Assembly: GCA_019637225.1 (NCBI GenBank)
Contig: JAHBWC010000039.1
Location: 1 to 64,000, forward strand
From: Labilithrix sp.
GTDB lineage: Bacteria; Myxococcota_A; Polyangia; Polyangiales; Polyangiaceae
Direction of reading: 5' to 3'
Length of the DNA stretch: 64,000 nt
A program made the position numbers and the translations under genes. Of this stretch, positions 9,020 through 17,845 are shown in pieces. The notes beneath the pieces are model-generated. The model saw only the letters and a program-made list of their open reading frames with translations. It had not been told where the DNA came from and did no database searches. Every line of letters starts with the position of its first letter. Positions within the stretch are counted from its first letter, which is position 1.

Positions 9020-9060
9020 TCCTGCGCCCTTTCGCGGACGGAGAGGAGCAGGAGAAAGTC

Positions 9061-10065
9061 ATGCATACGTCCTCTCGATCACTGCTTCGTCCGCCGCCCG
9101 ATCTCGCAGTCCTCGGGATGCGCGCGATGCGCATGGTCGGCGCCGCGGGCGGTCCGCTCCTCCCGGGAGCACGTCGGCTCATGCTCGCGGCGCAGCGCAC
9201 CTTCCTCGACGTCGACATCCCCGTCGACGACCTCGCGCCGATCGAGCCCGCCGAGCTCGCGCGGTCGTTCCCCCAGCCGCTGCGCGAGCAGATCGTCCGC
9301 GCGATGATCGTCGCGACGCTCGTCGACGGCGAGCCGAGCGCCGCGGCCACCGCCGTCGTCCGTCGGTTCGCGGAGGAGCTCGGCGTCGAAGAGCCGGCGC
9401 TCCGCACCGTGGAGCTCTTCGCGCACCGCCACTTCGCGCTCGGCAAGGTCGACTTCCTCCGGCGATCGAACGTCGGCAGGATGGTCCGGACCGAGATCGA
9501 GGAGCACGGGCTCATCGAGGGTGCGCTTCGCCTCCTCGGATCGCGCGGCTACCGCGAGGATCCGATGGTCGCCGCGCCCTTCCTCGCGCTCGAGGACTTG
9601 CCGGAGGGCTCGCTCGGCCGCGCGCTCTTCGCGCACTACCGGACGAACGGGTTCGCCCTCCCTGGCGAGCGCAACGGCTTCCCCGAGGCAGGCGTCTACC
9701 ACGACCTCACCCACGTCCTCGGCGGCTACGGGACCGATCCTCTCGGCGAGCTCCAGATCGGCGCGTTCACCGCGGGGTACATCCGGGACAACCCCTTCTA
9801 CGTCGCGATGCTCCCCTTGCTCCTCTTCTGCGCGGAGATCAACGTGACGCCCATCCCGCACGATCGCGTCGATCACCTCTTCAGCCAGCCCGGAGTCGCC
9901 GAGCGGTACCTCCGCGCGTTCGAGCGCGGAGCCAAGGTGACGCGCGACCTGTCGGACCGATGGGACTTCTGGCCCGAGCTGCGGCGGCCCATCGATGACG
10001 TCCGACGCGATCTCGGCATCGAGCCGCTCGAAGCGCCGTCCGACGCGGAGGTGTCGCCTGCCTGA
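9061..10065 (+). CDS. COQ4-like metal-site protein with TerB-like N-terminal region
   Basis: A 334-residue protein. Residues 75-130 form a short helical region resembling TerB (REQIVRAMIVATLVDGE then RRFAEELGV). Residues 185-310 contain HDLTH (214-218) followed by eleven residues and Glu230, which is exactly the HDxxHx(11)E zinc or metal motif of COQ4, a protein of ubiquinone biosynthesis. LFAHYRTNGFALPGERNGFPEAG, just before it, also fits the family. The ATG at 9061 has a good AGGAG upstream. No other quinone genes are nearby, so a role in ubiquinone synthesis is only suggested. Confidence 0.68.
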   Translation: MHTSSRSLLRPPPDLAVLGMRAMRMVGAAGGPLLPGARRLMLAAQRTFLDVDIPVDDLAPIEPAELARSFPQPLREQIVRAMIVATLVDGEPSAAATAVVRRFAEELGVEEPALRTVELFAHRHFALGKVDFLRRSNVGRMVRTEIEEHGLIEGALRLLGSRGYREDPMVAAPFLALEDLPEGSLGRALFAHYRTNGFALPGERNGFPEAGVYHDLTHVLGGYGTDPLGELQIGAFTAGYIRDNPFYVAMLPLLLFCAEINVTPIPHDRVDHLFSQPGVAERYLRAFERGAKVTRDLSDRWDFWPELRRPIDDVRRDLGIEPLEAPSDAEVSPA

Positions 10066-10132
10066 GCCCTCGCGCGGGGCCCGCGAGCGGCTCGCGCCCC
10101 CAGGATTGCCGGCGCACCTCGCCTCGACGACC

Positions 10133-10687
10133 ATGGCCTCGATGGACGCCGACCGACCGCGGAGCGCCGCCGAGCTGTTGCCGCTGCTCTATGACGAGCT
10201 GCGCAGGCTCGCCGGCGCCCACATGGCGCGCCTTCGCCCGGGACAGACGTTGCAGCCGACGGCCCTGGTCCACGAGGCGTACCTCAAGCTCGTCGGCGAC
10301 GCCGATCCCGGCTGGAACGGCAGGGGCCACTTCTTCGGCGCGGCGGCGCGAGCGATGCGCGAGATCATCGTCGATCACGCGCGCCGTCGCGGCGCGCGAA
10401 AGCGCGGCGGCGGTCAAGAGCCTCTCCGCCTCGACACGGGTCTCGAGCTCGCCGACGCCGGGGCTCCGGCGCCGGACGACGTCCTCGCGATCGATGCGGC
10501 GCTCACGAGGCTCGAGCGGGACTACCCGCGCAAGGCGGAGATCGTGATCATGCGCTACTTCGGAGGTCTGACGATGGACGAGATCGCCGACGCCCTCGGC
10601 ATCGCGACGCGCACCGCCGAGCGCGAGTGGCGCTTCGCGCGGGCCGTACTCGCAGAGGAGCTCTCACGAGACGAGCGAGCGCCGTGA
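10133..10687 (+). CDS. ECF-type RNA polymerase sigma factor
   Basis: A 184-residue sigma-70 family factor of the ECF type (Sigma70_ECF, PF07638-like). Region 2 is around LLPLLYDELRRLAGAHMARL to AYLKLVGD and FFGAAARAMREIIVDHARRR. Region 4 is near the end (KAEIVIMRYFGGLTMDEIADALGIATRT, split here) as a helix-turn-helix. ATG codons at 10133 and 10142 are both possible. Its TGA stop overlaps the GTG start of the kinase that follows. This is a known module type in planctomycetes and myxobacteria, in which the kinase controls the sigma factor or its output. Confidence 0.87.
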   Translation: MASMDADRPRSAAELLPLLYDELRRLAGAHMARLRPGQTLQPTALVHEAYLKLVGDADPGWNGRGHFFGAAARAMREIIVDHARRRGARKRGGGQEPLRLDTGLELADAGAPAPDDVLAIDAALTRLERDYPRKAEIVIMRYFGGLTMDEIADALGIATRTAEREWRFARAVLAEELSRDERAP

Positions 10688-12405
10688 GCGCCGCGAGGGT
10701 GGACGCCGAGCTCGTGGAGGTGCTCTTCGACGCCGCCGCGGACCTCGAAGAGACCGAGGCCAGACGCCTGCTCGACGCCACCTGCAAGGACGCACCCGAC
10801 CTCCGCGCCGCCGTCGAGCGCTTGCTCGCGCGCGATCGCGCCGCGCCGTCCGGCTTCCTCGCCCCCGACGCCGAGCACGCGGCGCGCGCGCTGCGCGAGC
10901 ACGTCGCGGCCCTCGAGGACGGCGTGACCGACACGGCCGCGAGCACCTTCACCGAGGGTGCGCGGAGAGCGAGCGGTCCGGAGCCGACCGACGCGCGCCG
11001 AGGCGCGAGCGAGGCCCGGCGACGGGACGGAGCGCACCGGCGGGAGCGCGCGCGCGCCGGCGCGCTCCGCGAGTCGGCCCCTGTCGGTCGCTACCTCGTC
11101 CTGCGAAAGCTGGGCGAAGGCGGGATGGGCGACGTCTACGTCGCGTACGACGAGTCGCTCGATCGGCGCGTGGCGCTGAAGGTGCTGCGCTCGAGCTGGA
11201 TCCCCGAGGCGTCGCTGCGCCGGGAGGCGCAGGCCCTCGCGCGGCTCTCGCACCCCAACGTCGTGCAGATCCACGAGATCGGCGACCACGACGGACGCCC
11301 CTACGTCGCGATGGAGCTCGTCGACGGCGTCACGCTCCGCCGTTGGCTCGAAGACGAGGAGCGGAGCGCGGACGACATCCTCCGGATGTTCGTCCAGTGC
11401 GGTCGAGGGCTCGTCGCGGCGCACGAGGCCTCGCTCGTCCATCGCGACTTCAAGCCCGCGAACGTGATCGTCGGCACCGACGGCCGCGCGCGCGTGCTCG
11501 ACTTCGGGATCGCCGCGCTGCGCGAGGCCAAGGACGGAGGCGGCGACGGCGACGCAGGCCCCGCGCGGGACGACAGCGACGTCATGCTCGCCGGTACGCC
11601 GCAGTTCATGTCGCCGGAGCAGCTCGCGGGGGAGCGCGTGACGCCGGCGAGCGATCAGTTCAGCTTCTCCGTCGCGCTCTATCGCGCGCTCTACCGCGCG
11701 CCGCCGTTCGCCGGCGACGATCTCCTCACGCTTCGACGGAACGTCCTCGCCGGTGCGCTGCGCCGCCCGCCTCCGGCGCAGGTTCCCGAGTGGGTCGCTC
11801 CCATCCTCCTTCGCGGCCTCGCGCGCCACGCGGCCGCGCGGTACGAGTCGCTGGCAGACCTGCTCGCGGCGATCGAGAACAGGCTGCCCCGCGATCCGGA
11901 GCTCGATCCGAGCGTGAGCCGGCGCGGGCGACGCTACCTCGCGATGCTCATGCTCGGCTGCGCGGGGCTGATCATCGCGGGGATCCAGCTCCGCGGCGGC
12001 TTCGGCGCGCTGACGGCGCGCCATCTCATCGTCGTCTCGGCGCTCGTGTTCGGCATCGCGACCGGCGGCGTGGTCGTCTTCCGACGGCACGTGCTCGCCA
12101 ATCGCTTCGGCGCGCGCGTGGCGGCGGTCGTCGTCGTGGGCACCGGAACGCTCCTCGTGCACCGGGTGCTCGCGGTCAAGTTCGGCCAGCCGCTCGCGCA
12201 GATGCTCGCGGTCGACATGCTCGTGCTGGGCTTCGAGGTCGCGCTCGCGGCGCTCCTCGTGCAGCGCTGGTTCGCGTGGAGCGCCGCGTTCCTCTTCGGC
12301 GGCGCGCTCGTCGCGACGTTCGCGCCCGCGTGGTCGATGACGGCCATGGTCGCGGCCGTCATGGCGACGCTCGCGGGCGGGGTCGTCGCCTGGCGCCGGG
12401 ACTGA
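10684..12405 (+). CDS. Ser/Thr protein kinase with membrane C-terminus
   Basis: A 573-residue Hanks-type kinase. Residues 137-400 hold the kinase domain: GEGGMGDV (144-151), Lys166 in VALK, HRDFKPAN with catalytic Asp255, DFG with Asp273, and a GTPQFMSPEQ activation/P+1 segment. The catalytic residues are all present. After it, about five or six membrane helices (from about 420 to 570) replace the sensor domain of other kinases. The 100-residue N-terminal region is Ala/Arg-rich with a helical start like ECF-linked kinases. The GTG start at 10684 overlaps the sigma stop (GTGA), implying translational coupling and a joint regulatory role. Confidence 0.9.
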   Translation: MSAARVDAELVEVLFDAAADLEETEARRLLDATCKDAPDLRAAVERLLARDRAAPSGFLAPDAEHAARALREHVAALEDGVTDTAASTFTEGARRASGPEPTDARRGASEARRRDGAHRRERARAGALRESAPVGRYLVLRKLGEGGMGDVYVAYDESLDRRVALKVLRSSWIPEASLRREAQALARLSHPNVVQIHEIGDHDGRPYVAMELVDGVTLRRWLEDEERSADDILRMFVQCGRGLVAAHEASLVHRDFKPANVIVGTDGRARVLDFGIAALREAKDGGGDGDAGPARDDSDVMLAGTPQFMSPEQLAGERVTPASDQFSFSVALYRALYRAPPFAGDDLLTLRRNVLAGALRRPPPAQVPEWVAPILLRGLARHAAARYESLADLLAAIENRLPRDPELDPSVSRRGRRYLAMLMLGCAGLIIAGIQLRGGFGALTARHLIVVSALVFGIATGGVVVFRRHVLANRFGARVAAVVVVGTGTLLVHRVLAVKFGQPLAQMLAVDMLVLGFEVALAALLVQRWFAWSAAFLFGGALVATFAPAWSMTAMVAAVMATLAGGVVAWRRD

Positions 12406-12461
12406 GCACGAACGGCCCCCGACCGGAGGCCGAGAGCCGCTCGAGCACGACGACGCGGCGG

Positions 12462-12494
12462 CGGATCGCTCGGCGCGGAGGCACGAGCGATCCG
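12462..12494. terminator. 11-bp inverted repeat between convergent genes
   Basis: CGGATCGCTCG (12462-12472) and CGAGCGATCCG (12484-12494) are perfect complements around an 11-base loop, between the ends of the kinase gene and the DUF4331 gene. There is no T-tract on either side. A bidirectional terminator stem is the simplest reading, as is usual in very GC-rich genomes, but an operator is not excluded. Confidence 0.5.
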
Positions 12495-12508
12495 GCGCTC
12501 GCGGCGGA

Positions 12509-13924
12509 TCACTTGTCGGTCGCCGTCCCGTGGCCGCCCGAGAAGCCCTCGTGGGGAAGCGCGAGGTAGGGGAAGCCGGCGAGGTAAGGCTTGTCGTTCG
12601 ACTGCGCGCCGTCGGAGATCGCGACGGTGCCCTTCGAGAGGATCACCGAGAGGAGCACGTCGGTGACGTCGGCCTGCTCCTTGTTGGGCGCGGCGCCGTA
12701 CGGGATCGGACGGCCGTTCGGGAAGCGCGAGTCGAGGCCGAGGTCGACGCGGAGGACGTCGCCCGTCGCGCTGAGGGGAATGTCGTGGCCCGAGGCCTTC
12801 AGGTTGATGGTGTCGATGATGTCGAGGCGGTTCGACTTGAGCGACGTGACGACGTCGTCGGGGACGCCGAGCGCCTTGTAGATGCCGACGGCCTCGGCGT
12901 CGCGGACGACGACCGGGTTCAGGAAGTAGGCGCCGAAGTTCGCCACGTCCTTCGCCGGGCGGGTGCGATTGTACTTGTCCTTGTCCTGGAGGCCGATGAG
13001 CGCCTCGTTCACGAGCGGGAGGCCGAGCCGCGAGACCTGGACCCACGAGCCGAAGTTCGACTCGCCGGGGCCCTGGTGCAGGACGCGGACCTGACGGCGG
13101 CTCGCCGAGGCCCAGACGCCGATCGTGTTCGCGTCGCTCGCGCCGGCCTTCGGAGCTTGCTTGTCGGCGGTGAGCGAGGCGGTCGGGATCTCGAGGGCGA
13201 TCGCGTGGCAGTTGTAGCCCGCGACGTTGTCGCGCGGCGTTCCGCCGAGCAGGTTCGCGAGGTCGAAGATGCGACCGATGTCGACGTAGAAACCGTCGTC
13301 GCGCGGGCCGGCGAAGACGCGGCCCTCGCCGCCGTTGAAGCCGAGGCCGTGGACGAACTTGCCGGCGAAGGCGTCGTCGTACTTCTCGGTGCCGTAGACG
13401 ATCTTGTTCGTGTTGGGTCCGATGTTGACCGGCGCGACGGCGAGGCCCTGCCCGAGCACGGTGCGCGTGGTCTTGCCCTTCGCGTCCCTCTCGACCTTCG
13501 TCAGCCAGTAGGTCTGCTTGCGACCGGAGAGCTGCGAGAAGAACTCCTTGCCGCCGCCGACGGGCGCGCTGAGGTTCGCGGGATCGACGCGCGGGTAGTC
13601 CGTCGACGAGAACTGGATCTGGTAGGTGACCACGTCCTCGAGGCTCTTGTTGCCGCGCGTGATGTGGACCTCGTAGAGCACGTCGTCCGAAAACTCGTGG
13701 TAGTTCGGGCCGCCGCTCGGCTCTTCGAGCGGGTTGTAGGCGGCGACGATCGTGAGCTTGTCGTGCGCGCCGTCGTTGACCCAGGCCCAGACGTCGGTGT
13801 TGTCGGCGGCGGGGTCGAAACCGATCGCCGGCGCCTCGCGGTGGCTGGATGCGCCCGCGGTGGCGACGACTCCGGTGAAGGCAATTGCGGAAAGCGCGCC
13901 TGTGGCGATGTGCCGAAGCTTCAT
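12509..13924 (-). CDS. DUF4331 family secreted protein
   Basis: A 471-residue protein with a signal peptide (about residues 1-26, ending ATAGA before SSHREAP) and then a DUF4331 domain over the whole length. The family hallmarks are SSHREAPAIGFDPAADNTDVWAW (start), DVLYEVHITRG, the GYNCHAIALEIP segment and NRTRPAKDVANF. DUF4331 proteins are extracytoplasmic and of unknown function. The ATG at 13924 has a GGAGGA upstream. It lies 40 bases after the propeller lipoprotein gene and probably forms an operon with it. Confidence 0.88.
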   Translation of the reverse strand: MKLRHIATGALSAIAFTGVVATAGASSHREAPAIGFDPAADNTDVWAWVNDGAHDKLTIVAAYNPLEEPSGGPNYHEFSDDVLYEVHITRGNKSLEDVVTYQIQFSSTDYPRVDPANLSAPVGGGKEFFSQLSGRKQTYWLTKVERDAKGKTTRTVLGQGLAVAPVNIGPNTNKIVYGTEKYDDAFAGKFVHGLGFNGGEGRVFAGPRDDGFYVDIGRIFDLANLLGGTPRDNVAGYNCHAIALEIPTASLTADKQAPKAGASDANTIGVWASASRRQVRVLHQGPGESNFGSWVQVSRLGLPLVNEALIGLQDKDKYNRTRPAKDVANFGAYFLNPVVVRDAEAVGIYKALGVPDDVVTSLKSNRLDIIDTINLKASGHDIPLSATGDVLRVDLGLDSRFPNGRPIPYGAAPNKEQADVTDVLLSVILSKGTVAISDGAQSNDKPYLAGFPYLALPHEGFSGGHGTATDK

Positions 13925-13964
13925 TGTCCTGATCCTCCCAAACGGGTTCCGAGAAAACTTTCGT

Positions 13965-14975
13965 TCACTGGCCGCGCAGCACGTAGACCGTGCCGGTGCC
14001 GTTGGCGTGGCTGTCCGCCCACGCGAAGACGTCCGCGTTGCGCGCGCGGTGGAGACCGGCAGACTCCGAGAACTCGGAGATGCCGTCGGTGAACCGACCG
14101 ACGGCGCGCGACGCGGCGTCGATCGTGAAGACGACGTCGGTGCCCTGGGCGGGGTCGAAGCCGCTCACGTAGATCGTCTTGTCGTCGTTCGACAGCGCGA
14201 TGCCGGCCGGGTGGCCGACCGAGAGCCCGTCCATCACGATCTCGGTGCGGCCGTCGGGGAACACCTTGACGACCGACGCCATCGCCGCGCCGTGGACGGC
14301 GCTGCCGGAGTCGACGACGTACGCCTCGCCGCTCCGCGCGATCGCGACGCCGCTCGGATCGACGAACATGTCGCCCGCGGCGACCTCCGTGACCGCGCCG
14401 CCGGCGAAGCCGGTCTTGTAGAGGCCGGGCTTCCCGTCGCGCTTGCCGGTGATGAAGAGCGCGTCGCCCATCACCTCGACGCCGCCGGGCGCGAGCCCGT
14501 CGGTGCCGGAGAGCGGCGTCGGGGAGCCGCCGCCGACGCCCATCGAGTAGACGCGGCCGTCGGACCGCTCCTCGCTCGTCACCGCGCCGGAGTCGGCGAT
14601 GTAGAGCGTCTGGCCGTCGTTCGAGATCGCGATCCCGAAGGGCGCGACGAGCGGCTCTCCCTGGAAGAGCTTCGTGATGGCGCCGCCGGCGGCGGAGACC
14701 CTGTAGATGGCGGCCTGGCGGAAGGCCCCGATGCCGTCTTCGTCTGGCACCTTCGAGTTGGCGATGAAGTAGACGTCCTTGCCGTCCGGCGACGGCGTCG
14801 CGTCGACGGGCATCTCGATGTCGGGATCGTTCGCGACGGGTCCGATGCTCGGCGCCCCTCCGCTCTCTGTCGTCTCGTCGGCGCACGCCGCGCTCGCGAT
14901 GACCGCCGTGGCGACCGCCCCCAGGATCAGCGCGACTCGAGCGATGCGTCGAGCCTTGTTCACGTTGGCTTCCAT
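13965..14975 (-). CDS. beta-propeller (NHL/SMP-30-like) lipoprotein
   Basis: A 336-residue lipoprotein with lipobox SAAC (Cys31). The mature part consists of repeated blades such as PFGIAISNDGQTLYIAD, DPSGVAIARSGEAYVVD and PAGIALSNDDKTIYVSG, typical of six-bladed NHL/SMP-30-like propellers. The ATG at 14975 is preceded by AAGGAGGG at 14979-14986 and is favoured over the ATG at 14990. It probably is transcribed together with the DUF4331 gene, so both may work in the same envelope process. The ligand is unknown. Confidence 0.8.
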   Translation of the reverse strand: MEANVNKARRIARVALILGAVATAVIASAACADETTESGGAPSIGPVANDPDIEMPVDATPSPDGKDVYFIANSKVPDEDGIGAFRQAAIYRVSAAGGAITKLFQGEPLVAPFGIAISNDGQTLYIADSGAVTSEERSDGRVYSMGVGGGSPTPLSGTDGLAPGGVEVMGDALFITGKRDGKPGLYKTGFAGGAVTEVAAGDMFVDPSGVAIARSGEAYVVDSGSAVHGAAMASVVKVFPDGRTEIVMDGLSVGHPAGIALSNDDKTIYVSGFDPAQGTDVVFTIDAASRAVGRFTDGISEFSESAGLHRARNADVFAWADSHANGTGTVYVLRGQ

Positions 14976-15201
14976 GAGCCCTCCTTGCACCCCACCTACG
15001 CCGGCCCGCGAGGGGCGGTTGCACCCGAGGGTGCGTTCTCACCGCGAAGAACGAAGCCGAGCGGCGCGCGCACTTTCCGGCGATCCGGCGCGCCGTCAGG
15101 CGCGTTGCTCGGCCCCGCGACGCGACAGTCGCTCCTCCCGGAGCCCGTCCGCGCGCCCCGCAGGCGCGGCGCGGGCGCCACGTCCGTGCTATCCAGCGGC
15201 C

Positions 15202-15978
15202 GTGAAGGAGCTCGTCGTCCGGCCCGTCGGGTTCGTCCGCTCTCCCTTCCGCGAGAAGGTCGAGGCGCCACGGCAAGGCACGGCCCCCGGCGGCGCGGCG
15301 GGCACGGTGGAGCTCCTCTCCGAGTACAAGGACGCGCTCGCCGACCTCGACGGCTTCGACCGCATCTGGCTCGTCTTCTGGTTCGATCGGGCCGAGGGCT
15401 GGCGCCCGAAGGTCCTCCCGCCCCGAAGCGAGGACAAGCGCGGCGTCTTCGCGACGCGCTCCCCTCACCGGCCGAACGCGATCGGCATGACCGCGGTGCG
15501 CCTCGAGCGCGTCGACGGGCTCGTCCTCCACGTCCACGATCTCGATCTCGTCGACGGCACGCCCGTCCTCGACATCAAGCCGTACATCCCGTACGCCGAC
15601 GCGTTCCCCGAGGCGAAGAGCGGCTGGCTCGAGGCTCCCGACGCGCGCGCGGCCTGGACGGTGGACGTCGAGCCCGCGGCGGCGCTCGAGCTCGCGTGGA
15701 TCGCGACCGAGACCGGCAAGGACCTCCGCGCCCGCGTCGAGGCGGCGCTCTCGCTCGGCCCGCAGCCGCACGCCTACCGCCGGATCAAGGAGACGGCCGA
15801 CGGCGGCCGCGTCCTCGCAGTGAAGGAGTGGCGCGCCCGGTTCCGTGTCGAGGACGAGGCACGGCGCATCGTCGTCGAGCGCGTCCTCTCCGGCTACCGC
15901 CCGCGCGAGATCGAGCAGGGGCGCGAGCCCGTGCACGCCGTCCACCGCGCGTTCGTCGAGCGCTTCGGCGCCCCGTGA
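15202..15978 (+). CDS. trmO: tRNA N6-t6A37 methyltransferase TrmO (TsaA)
   Basis: A 258-residue protein of the TsaA/YaeB/VirR family. The family signature SPHRPNAIG is near residue 90, preceded by RGVFATR, and PVGFVRSPF is at the start and FDRIWLVFWF at 55. TrmO methylates t6A at position 37 of tRNA-Thr using SAM. The GTG at 15202 is chosen because the conserved PVGFVRSPF follows directly; upstream sequence in this frame is antisense to the propeller gene. It stands alone, convergent with the FGE-like lipoprotein. Confidence 0.88.
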   Translation: MKELVVRPVGFVRSPFREKVEAPRQGTAPGGAAGTVELLSEYKDALADLDGFDRIWLVFWFDRAEGWRPKVLPPRSEDKRGVFATRSPHRPNAIGMTAVRLERVDGLVLHVHDLDLVDGTPVLDIKPYIPYADAFPEAKSGWLEAPDARAAWTVDVEPAAALELAWIATETGKDLRARVEAALSLGPQPHAYRRIKETADGGRVLAVKEWRARFRVEDEARRIVVERVLSGYRPREIEQGREPVHAVHRAFVERFGAP

Positions 15979-16003
15979 GGGTCGCCGCCGGCGATCGAGC
16001 GCG

Positions 16004-17668
16004 TCACTTCCAGCGCATGCAGCGGCCGCCGGAGTAGCCGGCCTTGTACTCCGGGTTGAGGAACTTCGCCGGCGGTCCGTTGTTGCCGCCGGCGCGCGCG
16101 CTGCTGTAGCCGATGCCGCGGTACTTCAGGCCGAAGTTGCCGGTGAACGTCGCGCCCGTCATGTCGAGGACGATCTCGTGGACGTTGCCGTGGAGATCCA
16201 TCCAGGGCTCGTCGCCGGCGTTGATCCGAACGACGTCGCCGACGATACGCCCCGGCGTGGCGATGCGGGGCGATCCGTCGTTGGTCACCCCGTTCGGATA
16301 GAACGGAAAGTTGTAGCGGTTGCCCGCGTTGCCGGAGTCGCTCGACTGGTGGACGTCGTTGATCGGCGCGCAGCGACTTCCGCAACCCGCGGCGTTCCCG
16401 ACGTTGGCGGGCGTGTTCGTGATGAAATCGAGGACCTCGTCGGTCGCGAGCTGCCCTCCGTCCCAGTGACAGAAGGCCGCGAGGAGCGCGCTCGGGATGC
16501 ACGTCATCGACTTCACGTCGAGCGCCTCCTGCGCCGGGATCATCCCGCCGGCGCCGTCGAATCCCGCCGGGCGCGCGGCTTCGCCCCGTGCGGTCAGGAC
16601 CGCATCCGGATACCAGAAGGTCGGAAAGCCGTAGTCGCCCACCGCGTTCGCGCAGTTGTGACCGTGGACGTAGATGTAGAGCGGGCCGCCGAAGACGAAG
16701 TCCGCTCCGACGTTCCGGTTCCACGGCTGCGCCTGCGGCGGGTTCGTCGGCTGGCGCGGCACGGTCACGCTCGCGGCGTTGTTGCCGCTCGGCATGAAGA
16801 GGCTCCAGTCGTCGCTCCAGATGGGCGGCTTGTTCGCCGTCACCCACGCCTTGATGTCCGGCTGGCCGTTGTTCGCGGTCGCGATCGCCGCGACGAACGC
16901 GCGGACGCGCCCGGCGGTGACCTCGTACTTGTCCACGAAGACGGTCTTGCCCGGGTTCTTCGGATCCGTGTACCCGGTGACCGGCAACGTCCGGCAGCAG
17001 CTCTCGTTCGTCGCGGTCGCGGACATGTCGCCCTGCTCACCGGGATGGAGTGGCTTGCCACCGCAGGTGTCGCCGCCGAAGTGAGGCTTGCAGCTCTTCA
17101 CGTCGACGCACTTGTCGGCGTAGTTGCACGCGCCGTTGCAGTCGGTGTCCGCGAGGCACGCGAGGCCCTCGTCGCATTTCTTGCCGCTCTCGCCGCCGCA
17201 GTCGACGTCGGTCTCGGTGCCGTTCTTCACGCCGTCGTCGTTGCGCGGCGCGACGCACTTGTTCTCCTCGGGCTTGCACCACCCGGTGGCGCAGTCCTTG
17301 TCGACCGCACAGGACTTGCCGTCGGCGCACGCGGGCGCGTTCGGACCACCGCAGTCGACGTCGGTCTCGTCGTTGTTCTTCTTGCCGTCGGTCGCGCTCG
17401 GAGGGCCCTCGCCCGGACCGGTCGGCTCCTGGCAGACGTTGTTCTCGCACGAGCCGCTCCCGCAGTCCGCCCCACCGGTGCACGGCTCGCCGGGGCACTT
17501 CCCGCACGCGCCGCCGCAGTCGACGCCGCTCTCGCCCTCGTCGCGTACGCCGTTCTGGCACGCCGACTTCGCCGGGTCGCCGTTCGATGCGGGATCGCTC
17601 GCGCACGCGGCGTGGCCGACGACGAGAGCGAGGAGCGTGACCGCGAACACACCGCGTGCGTTGAGCAA
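16004..17668 (-). CDS. Cys-rich lipoprotein with FGE-like (sulfatase-modifying) domain
   Basis: A 554-residue exported protein. The start is a TTG at 17668 with GGAGGT at 17673-17678. The first 22 residues form a signal peptide with a weak lipobox (HAAC, Cys22). Residues 37-200 contain three or four copies of a Cys-rich motif (DG.KN..ETDVDCGG), common in myxobacterial surface proteins. Residues 210-554 look like a formylglycine-generating/SUMF1-type fold: VDKYEVTAGR, DLHGNVHEIVLD and a final GGRCMRWK. The family often acts as a carbohydrate or ligand-binding domain, so enzymatic activity is not claimed. Confidence 0.75.
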   Translation of the reverse strand: MLNARGVFAVTLLALVVGHAACASDPASNGDPAKSACQNGVRDEGESGVDCGGACGKCPGEPCTGGADCGSGSCENNVCQEPTGPGEGPPSATDGKKNNDETDVDCGGPNAPACADGKSCAVDKDCATGWCKPEENKCVAPRNDDGVKNGTETDVDCGGESGKKCDEGLACLADTDCNGACNYADKCVDVKSCKPHFGGDTCGGKPLHPGEQGDMSATATNESCCRTLPVTGYTDPKNPGKTVFVDKYEVTAGRVRAFVAAIATANNGQPDIKAWVTANKPPIWSDDWSLFMPSGNNAASVTVPRQPTNPPQAQPWNRNVGADFVFGGPLYIYVHGHNCANAVGDYGFPTFWYPDAVLTARGEAARPAGFDGAGGMIPAQEALDVKSMTCIPSALLAAFCHWDGGQLATDEVLDFITNTPANVGNAAGCGSRCAPINDVHQSSDSGNAGNRYNFPFYPNGVTNDGSPRIATPGRIVGDVVRINAGDEPWMDLHGNVHEIVLDMTGATFTGNFGLKYRGIGYSSARAGGNNGPPAKFLNPEYKAGYSGGRCMRWK

Positions 17669-17672
17669 ACCT

Positions 17673-17678
17673 ACCTCC
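17673..17678 (-). promoter_or_regulatory. Shine-Dalgarno that sets a TTG start
   Basis: The sequence reads GGAGGT on the minus strand, a few bases before the TTG at 17668-17666. It decides the unusual start codon of the Cys-rich FGE-like lipoprotein gene, because no ATG lies nearby before the signal peptide. Confidence 0.65.
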
Positions 17679-17845
17679 AGGGCTCGACCGCGAGGCTACA
17701 CTCAACGGTGACACGCCGAGCGGAGCGCTGTCGAGCGTCAAACCGCACCGGGACGCTCCGGAGCCGGGTGGATCGCCGACGGCGCAGGCTCGGCCGAGAC
17801 GACGTCTTCGCGCCCCGCGGGCCGGCGGCGCGTTACGCTGCGCGC

